Shown: positions 41,491-46,973 of the stretch, piece after piece
Layout: every line of letters starts with the position of its first letter
How positions within the stretch are numbered: the first letter of the stretch is position 1
Source: Spirochaetes bacterium ADurb.Bin215
GTDB lineage: Bacteria; Spirochaetota; Spirochaetia; Treponematales; Treponemataceae
Assembly (NCBI GenBank): GCA_002070025.1
Contig: MWCL01000014.1
Coordinates: 1-46,973 of the forward strand
DNA length: 46,973 bases
Direction of reading: 5' to 3'
Position numbers and translations under genes: made by a program
The notes under the pieces: model-generated
Databases searched by the model: none
Seen by the model: only the letters and a program-made list of their open reading frames with translations
Told to the model about the DNA's origin: nothing

Positions 41491-42543
41491 ATGGATATTC
41501 TGGGAATCGGAAACATACTCCTTGATATTTTCTGTTTTTCCGAAGAAGATACCGCGCTGTCCCTCGGACTGCATCCCGGAAGTTCCGTACATGTAAGCCC
41601 GGAACGTCTTGATGAACTGCTCCTTGCCGTAAAAAATCCCGTACATGTTTCCGGGGGAGCGGCGCCAAATGCCCTCAAGGCAGCTTCGGCACTCGGCTTT
41701 TCCTGCGGCGTAATCGGCTGTACGGGCATGGAAGACCGGGATACAGACCGCTGGGCGCGTATCCTCGATGCCGATCTCGCCGCATACGGTGTGGAAAGAA
41801 CCATTGAGGAACGAAGTATCGCGACCGGCCGCTGTCTCATTGTCCACATGCCCGGCGGTGTTGTATCGGTAGCATGCGCACCGGGAGCAGCGCCTACAAT
41901 CCGCCCCGAACAAATAGAAGCAGATATTACCGCAAAAACCCGCATGGTTTTTCTCGACGGACGCCTCCTTATGAATCCCGTCATTTCAGACCGCCTCATT
42001 ACCCTCTGCAAGGGCTTTTCGCTTCCGCTCGTTATAGACATCGGTTCTGCCGAAACAGCGGGTAAACACGGCGCACGAATCCCGGAGTTTCTCACCCGGA
42101 CGGACTGCATTATCCTCATGAACGAAGACGAGGCCTTTCCACTCGCCGCCGCTCTCGAACATACCGTTCCCGGCGACCGCGGAATGCAGAGCGCAGAGGA
42201 GCTCATCGACACAGTGTTTTCATTTTATACCGGGAAAATCCAGAACTATCCCTATATCATCCGTAAAGAAGGACCGAACGGTGCGACCGCATGGCACCGG
42301 GGAAAGAAAATCCATCGTGACAGCATTGAAAAAAAATACTGCATAGACATGACCGCTGCAGGAGACATTTTCGCGGGCGCATTCATGGCTGCACTTTTGA
42401 AAAACCTCCCACTCGCGGAAGCTCTTGATTTTGCCAATACCGCGGCCCGGCACGCCCTCGATGTTCCCGGCAGCCGGATTGACTGGAATGACTTCGCAGA
42501 CCTTAAAAGCGAACTTAATCAGACCCATAGTCCTGGACAATAG
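41491..42543 (+). CDS. PfkB-family carbohydrate kinase
   Basis: A 350-residue kinase with the N-terminal PfkB motif region VSGGAAPNALKAASALGFSCGVIGCTG and the C-terminal signature DMTAAGDIFAGAFMAAL, whose second Asp is the catalytic base (the usual GAGD is AAGD here). Proteins of this family phosphorylate sugars or nucleosides such as fructose, ribokinase substrates or adenosine; the substrate cannot be told. The start at 41491 has GAGGGG eight bases upstream. It lies 26 bp after ackA and is probably in the same transcript. Confidence 0.88.
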   Translation: MDILGIGNILLDIFCFSEEDTALSLGLHPGSSVHVSPERLDELLLAVKNPVHVSGGAAPNALKAASALGFSCGVIGCTGMEDRDTDRWARILDADLAAYGVERTIEERSIATGRCLIVHMPGGVVSVACAPGAAPTIRPEQIEADITAKTRMVFLDGRLLMNPVISDRLITLCKGFSLPLVIDIGSAETAGKHGARIPEFLTRTDCIILMNEDEAFPLAAALEHTVPGDRGMQSAEELIDTVFSFYTGKIQNYPYIIRKEGPNGATAWHRGKKIHRDSIEKKYCIDMTAAGDIFAGAFMAALLKNLPLAEALDFANTAARHALDVPGSRIDWNDFADLKSELNQTHSPGQ

Positions 42544-42580
42544 ACAGGTTTTTTCTCTTTCCCTAACGGACAACAACCGC

Positions 42581-42586
42581 TATACT
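42581..42586 (+). promoter_or_regulatory. -10 box of the two-receiver regulator gene
   Basis: TATACT ends 8 bases before ATG 42595. The -35 is poor and no Shine-Dalgarno is present, so this too may be a short-leader or leaderless start. Confidence 0.4.
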
Positions 42587-42594
42587 TTCCCTGT

Positions 42595-43836
42595 ATGAAA
42601 CAAGTTGTAATTATTGATGAATCCAGTGTATTCAGGGATTTTATCAGCGAGAAATTTGAATCACAAAATACGAGTTTGTCCGTATGCATCGGCAAGCTTG
42701 ATTCTCTTTCCAAGATGCGCTCACTCCTTCCCGATCTGGCCATCATTGACTACACCACCGCAAAAGATTTTTTGTTTGACTTGCTTGAAGAAAAAAGCCG
42801 GGATCCGAATGCAAAAAGCATCCCGGTCATACTGATGGCACACGAACTTGAAAAAGCAGTTCTCAACCGGCTCGCCAGCCTCGGAGTACGAAAAATTATC
42901 CCGAAACCGGTAAAAATCGATCAGCTTTTTTCCGCAGTGAGCGGTTATCTCGGCATTGATTTTACTATTGACCTGACCCCCTGTATCCTGGAGGCCCGAG
43001 TTAATGAAGGCATTATTTTTATCGAAATCGCGCAGGGTCTTAACCGCGAAAAAATCGATCTTCTAAAATATCGCATCCGGGAACTGATAGAATTGTACGA
43101 TCTTGCTTCTCCCAAAATTCTCGTCATGCTCAGCGATCTTTCTCTTTCATTCGCGGACGGAACCAACCTCGAGCTGCTCCTGAACAACATTCTGTCGGAT
43201 CACCGCATCCGCAACCGGAACATACGGGTGCTTACCCTGGACAGCTTTGCCCGGGATTTCATTTCCGGAAACAAGGAGTACCGCGAGATAGACGTAGTGG
43301 ACAACCTGACAAAAGCGGTTGAATCCCTGATCCGTGAACCCTCAAACGGCGAGGAACTTACAACGGTCATATCCGAACGGCTGCTTTCTGCAGGCAAGGA
43401 TACCCCCGGCATTGCCAACTTCGAAATGCGCTTCAAGAGTGAACTTGAAACGCTTCGTACCGCGGCAAAGGACATTCGTATTGCAGTTGTGGATGATGAT
43501 GTGGTCATCCGGACCATTCTCGATAAAACGTTCCAGTCCATCAACGCTAAAGTTGACCTGTTTGAATCCGGAGTCGCATTTCTCGCAAGCGGAAAGGCAT
43601 CACGCTACAGTCTCGTCTTCCTGGACCTCATCATGCCGGAATTGAACGGTTTTCAGGTGCTCCAGAAACTCCGGGAACAGAACATACTTTCCCCGGTAAT
43701 TGTTCTTTCAGCAGTAAGCAAACGGGAAGCGGTATTGAAAGCGCTGTCCTCCGGAGTAAAGAGTTATCTTATCAAACCGCTTGAACCGCATATGATTCTG
43801 AAAAAAGCGATCGATGTATTGAAGGCAGCACTCTAG
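42595..43836 (+). CDS. Response regulator with two receiver domains
   Basis: A 413-residue protein. Residues 1-118 are a receiver-like domain with D52 (LAIIDYT) and K104 (IIPKPVK). Residues of about 125-250 are an alpha/beta domain (DLTPCILEARVNEGIIFIEIAQGLNREKIDLLKYRIREL) that resembles a STAS-like anti-sigma antagonist fold, though this is an inference. Residues 293-413 are a second receiver with the acidic cluster D300-D302, D344 (VFLDLIMPELNG) and K383-P384 region (YLIKPLEP). No DNA-binding domain is present. It is followed by one base and then the hybrid kinase gene, so the two work together. Confidence 0.85.
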   Translation: MKQVVIIDESSVFRDFISEKFESQNTSLSVCIGKLDSLSKMRSLLPDLAIIDYTTAKDFLFDLLEEKSRDPNAKSIPVILMAHELEKAVLNRLASLGVRKIIPKPVKIDQLFSAVSGYLGIDFTIDLTPCILEARVNEGIIFIEIAQGLNREKIDLLKYRIRELIELYDLASPKILVMLSDLSLSFADGTNLELLLNNILSDHRIRNRNIRVLTLDSFARDFISGNKEYREIDVVDNLTKAVESLIREPSNGEELTTVISERLLSAGKDTPGIANFEMRFKSELETLRTAAKDIRIAVVDDDVVIRTILDKTFQSINAKVDLFESGVAFLASGKASRYSLVFLDLIMPELNGFQVLQKLREQNILSPVIVLSAVSKREAVLKALSSGVKSYLIKPLEPHMILKKAIDVLKAAL

Positions 43837-43837
43837 T

Positions 43838-46240
43838 ATGGCTAAAACGGCAAACGACTATCTGAAAACATCGCGGATTCCCTACCTCATACTCGACGGA
43901 GACGGTGTCCCGGTAGAATGGAATGCATACGCGGAAACACTGCTGTCCATTTCCGGGAAAAACCCCGCAGGGAAAGGGACGCTTCCCTCCATACGCGAAA
44001 TAGTACTGGAACAGTCCACTCCGGGTGAAATCGAGCGTTTCGACACCTTTCTTGTGGGACACGGGCTTTTTTTTTCCTGCGACTTTACCCGACAAAAGGA
44101 TACCGATACCCTGTCCTGGTACCGCCTCAACGTACACCGCCAGGAAGAAAACCGGTTTTTTGCCCTCATAGACGACATAACGCCCCAGATAATCAAAGAA
44201 ACACACCTCATTGAAGCGAAGGAAAATGCTGAAAAAGCAAGCCTGAACCGAAGTCAGTTTCTGGCAAATATCAGTCACGAAATCCGCACCCCGATCCAGA
44301 CCATCATCGGTATGTCCGAATTGTTGGCAGAAACCCGGCTTGATGAAGAACAAACCGAGTACGCCCGCCAGGTACGGTTCAGCGCCGACGTCCTTCTAAC
44401 CCTGATTAACGATATCCTGGACATAACCAAAGTAGAGGCCGGAAAACTCAAGATTGAAGCCATCGATTTTGACCCGGTTGAGGTTATTGAGGGAACGGTG
44501 GATCTGGTTGCGATGGAAGCACACAAGAAAAGTCTCGAAGTCAACATCGATATCAGCACCGACATTCCCGCAGCAATCGTGGGAGATCCGAACCGTCTCC
44601 AGCAGGTTCTGCTCAACCTGGTAAAGAATGCGGTCAAGTTCACGGAAACAGGAGAAATTCTTGTTCGGGCCTTCCCCGGTACCGGCGATCCCGAGCTTTC
44701 CGTAAGCGAACAGCAGGATCAGATACTCTATGTAGAAGTAACCGACACCGGAATCGGTATTTCCGAGCCGGTCCGGAAACGTCTTTTTACCGACTTTTAC
44801 CAGGCGGACGCCTCCACAACCCGGAAGTACGGCGGAACCGGGCTGGGGCTCTCCATATCACGCAATATCGTTACGCTCATGGGGGGAAAAATCGGTGTGA
44901 TGCCGAACGAACCACGAGGAAGCCGATTCTGGTTTGAAATACCCCTCATAACCGCGGCAACCCAGCCGACGCCCCGGAAACTCCCGCTTTCAGGGCAAAC
45001 CCGGTTTCTGCTTGTCGATGACAATCCCTCAACCCTGACAATTCTTACCGGTATGCTTGCCGCACAGGGATACTATCAGGTCTCACGCGCAGAATCGGGC
45101 GAACGGGCCCTATCCCTCATGCACTCCTCCGTTCAGGCGCGGGCGCCATTCAATATCGTACTCATAGACTTGGTCATGCCCGATATGGACGGATGGCGTC
45201 TGGCAGCGGAAATTACCCGGGATCCAAAAATCAATCAAGCGCAACTGTATCTCATGGTCCCGGAAGGCATGCTCGGCGCAGAAGCGAAAATGAAACTCCT
45301 CGACTGGTTCAACGGCTACTTGTACAAACCGGTCAAACGGCGCTTGTTGTACGACTTGCTCCGGGAACATTCCCAACGCTCCATTGACATAGAGGTTGTA
45401 GAAGAACTCGAAGCAGAGGATGACGATGACGATATGACTTCCGCACCCACCGTGCAAAAACCGGAAGAGCCTGTTCCTGTTGCGGATAATGCGGCGGAAG
45501 GACTGACCATTCTCGTCGCGGAAGATCATCCGGTAAACCGACGGCTTCTCGTCATTTTTCTCGAAAAAGCGGGAGCACGGGTTATTCAGGCCGCAGACGG
45601 CCAGGAAGCCGTCGAGAAATTCCCTGGTCAAGAGATAGATCTTGTTTTCATGGATATACAGATGCCCCGCAAGAACGGATACGAAACCGCTCAATGGATA
45701 CGGGAAAACGGCTACACCATGCCCATTATAGCCTGTACCGCAAGCGCGCAGGATGATGAACGGGAAAAGTGCCTTGCTTGCGGCATGAATGAAGTACTTC
45801 CCAAGCCCTACCGCCGGAGTGACGTCCTTGAACTCGTTGAACAGTTCCGCCGGAGAGAGAAATCCGGACAACCGGAGGCCTCCGATGATGCCCCGTCAGT
45901 ATTCAACCCCACGCTGTTTTTTGACATACTCATGGGAGACACCGAAGCGATGGCGTCTCTTGTACATGAATACGTTGCCCAGACAGAAGAACACATCACC
46001 ATACTTGAAAAAGTGTTTGCAGAAGGGGACCGGGCGGCAGTCGAAGCAACAGCCCATCTCATAAAGGGAAGTTCTCGATCCATTACGGCTAACCGTTTGG
46101 CGGATATCGCCGAAGAAATTGAAATGCACTACACCGGAGAACCGGTACAGACCGATGCCGGAAACAATGCGGTTGTCAGGCTCCGGGATGAATTCAGATT
46201 GCTGAAACAACGCTTGTTACAGGAAGGCTATACCCTATGA
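43838..46240 (+). CDS. Hybrid sensor histidine kinase with two receivers and HPt domain
   Basis: An 800-residue cytosolic phosphorelay protein with no membrane segment. A PAS-like domain (about 12-118) is followed by HisKA with H147 (SHEIRTP), HATPase with N-box NRLQQVLLNLVKNAVKFT (252-269), DTGIGI and GTGLGLS, a first receiver (388-510, D444 in VLIDLVMPD), an acidic linker, a second receiver (556-670, D606 in VFMDIQMPR), and a C-terminal HPt with H740 (AHLIKGSS). The chain His-Asp-His can pass phosphate to a further receiver, such as the neighbour at 42595 or the CheY-like protein at 19646. The PHP gene overlaps its stop. Confidence 0.95.
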   Translation: MAKTANDYLKTSRIPYLILDGDGVPVEWNAYAETLLSISGKNPAGKGTLPSIREIVLEQSTPGEIERFDTFLVGHGLFFSCDFTRQKDTDTLSWYRLNVHRQEENRFFALIDDITPQIIKETHLIEAKENAEKASLNRSQFLANISHEIRTPIQTIIGMSELLAETRLDEEQTEYARQVRFSADVLLTLINDILDITKVEAGKLKIEAIDFDPVEVIEGTVDLVAMEAHKKSLEVNIDISTDIPAAIVGDPNRLQQVLLNLVKNAVKFTETGEILVRAFPGTGDPELSVSEQQDQILYVEVTDTGIGISEPVRKRLFTDFYQADASTTRKYGGTGLGLSISRNIVTLMGGKIGVMPNEPRGSRFWFEIPLITAATQPTPRKLPLSGQTRFLLVDDNPSTLTILTGMLAAQGYYQVSRAESGERALSLMHSSVQARAPFNIVLIDLVMPDMDGWRLAAEITRDPKINQAQLYLMVPEGMLGAEAKMKLLDWFNGYLYKPVKRRLLYDLLREHSQRSIDIEVVEELEAEDDDDDMTSAPTVQKPEEPVPVADNAAEGLTILVAEDHPVNRRLLVIFLEKAGARVIQAADGQEAVEKFPGQEIDLVFMDIQMPRKNGYETAQWIRENGYTMPIIACTASAQDDEREKCLACGMNEVLPKPYRRSDVLELVEQFRRREKSGQPEASDDAPSVFNPTLFFDILMGDTEAMASLVHEYVAQTEEHITILEKVFAEGDRAAVEATAHLIKGSSRSITANRLADIAEEIEMHYTGEPVQTDAGNNAVVRLRDEFRLLKQRLLQEGYTL

Positions 46241-46973
46241 AAAAATGCAACTACCACACCCACACCCTGTTTTGTGACGGAACCGACTCTGCGGCGGACA
46301 TGGTTGAAGCCGCAATCCGGGAACACATGGATGAAATTGGATTCAGCGCTCACGGAGCCTGGCCGTTTGCCACAAAATGGCATCTCGATCCAACCCGCTA
46401 CACCGAATACCGGGATGCCATCCGTGCTCTGGCAGTGAAATACGCACAGACAATCCGGATCCGGTACGGATTTGAAGCTGACTACATTCCCGGAATAACA
46501 GCACCGGACTCGTCAATATATTCCCGTTTTGAACCGGACTATCTGATCGGTTCGGTACACCTGCTTGCCGGGGATAAAAAAAACAGCGGTGTCTGGTCAG
46601 TAGACGGACCCGCGGAAGAAGTGGCGGAAGGACTTGCCGACGTCTTCGCGAACAACGGGAAACGAGCGGTCCAGAAATACTGGCACACCGTCCGTGAAAT
46701 GGTTGCAAGTTGTGACTTTGACATTATCGGGCACCTGGATCTGGTACGAAAACGGAACGGAGTACTTCATTTCTTTGATGAATCCGATCCCTGGTACCGC
46801 CGTGAATTGATGGAAACCGTTAAAACCATTGCCCGTTCCGGCAAGATTGTCGAGCTGAATACAGGCGGCATGGCCCGGAAAGCGCTTGACGGGATTTATC
46901 CCTCGGATCCCCTGCTCTCCATGCTGTACCGCCGCGGAGTTCCGGTTACCTTTTCTTCCGACGCCCACCGTTC
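46237..46973 (+). CDS. PHP-family phosphatase, histidinol-phosphatase-like, 3' end cut by window
   Basis: The first 245 residues are present and the frame is open to the window end. It begins KKCNYHTHTLFCDG with the PHP metal ligands H7 and H9, followed by FSAHG, DYLIGSVHLL (another metal His) and FDIIGHLDLVRK, then VELNTGG and FSSDAH at the end, all typical of HisK/HisJ histidinol phosphatases (about 260-275 residues). AGGAAGG precedes ATG 46237, which overlaps the kinase stop (ATGA). No other his genes are nearby, so a phosphatase for histidine synthesis is likely but other phosphoester substrates are possible. Confidence 0.9.
   Translation, partial: MKKCNYHTHTLFCDGTDSAADMVEAAIREHMDEIGFSAHGAWPFATKWHLDPTRYTEYRDAIRALAVKYAQTIRIRYGFEADYIPGITAPDSSIYSRFEPDYLIGSVHLLAGDKKNSGVWSVDGPAEEVAEGLADVFANNGKRAVQKYWHTVREMVASCDFDIIGHLDLVRKRNGVLHFFDESDPWYRRELMETVKTIARSGKIVELNTGGMARKALDGIYPSDPLLSMLYRRGVPVTFSSDAHR

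Noticed and set aside
1-46973. Insertion sequences, transposases, integrases or phage genes
   Set aside because: No such protein motifs were found in any frame; mobility of the cassette is inferred only from the repeats.

Overview
This window most likely comes from a free-living or host-associated spirochaete of the Treponema/Spirochaeta group. The grounds are gene content: YjfB-type motility protein, def-fmt-PASTA order, fused aroD-aroE, an rnfCDGEAB operon, and a giant outer-membrane protein with FlgD-like Ig repeats ending in an OmpA domain. Composition looks moderately GC-rich by eye. Species cannot be fixed from the sequence alone.

Region 1 (1-15.4 kb) is accessory. It holds a partial DinB-like gene, a WYL regulator, a Cys-rich DUF3795 protein, a secreted glycan-binding-like protein, a 1164-residue ankyrin-like secreted protein, two related MFS transporters around an XRE/zinc-ribbon regulator, yjfB, an ABC-2 exporter with its MerR/GyrI-type regulator, then fic, a small acidic protein and an AAA ATPase, ending at tRNA-Cys(GCA). 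Region 2 (15.5-29.3 kb) is mostly housekeeping: trxB, a GH3 hexosaminidase, a GNAT enzyme, a CheY-like regulator, proABC with an unknown protein at its head, then def-fmt-PASTA-aroDE-rpiA. Region 3 (28.4-34.9 kb, minus strand) is rnfCDGEAB followed by era. Region 4 (35-47 kb) carries the giant Ig/OmpA protein, a SAM methyltransferase, ackA, a PfkB kinase, a two-receiver regulator, a hybrid histidine kinase with HPt domain, and a PHP phosphatase cut by the window end. No gene-free stretch exceeds about 300 bases.

Three signals go beyond ordinary annotation. (1) A 21-bp repeat occurs 11 times at 8 loci, singly or as tandem pairs at 21-22 bp period. It brackets the WYL gene and merR, encodes seven residues inside the XRE regulator, and in a 39-bp identical form brackets the fic/ATPase cassette beside tRNA-Cys. 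(2) About ten genes have a sigma70-like -10 box ending only 6-7 bases before ATG and no Shine-Dalgarno sequence, which predicts leaderless mRNAs. (3) GC-rich hairpin repeats of about 37-41 bp lie at both ends of the ankyrin gene. Promoters of merR, fic and the ATPase also carry clear dyads.

All calls come from reading motifs and translations; no database search or structure prediction was run.
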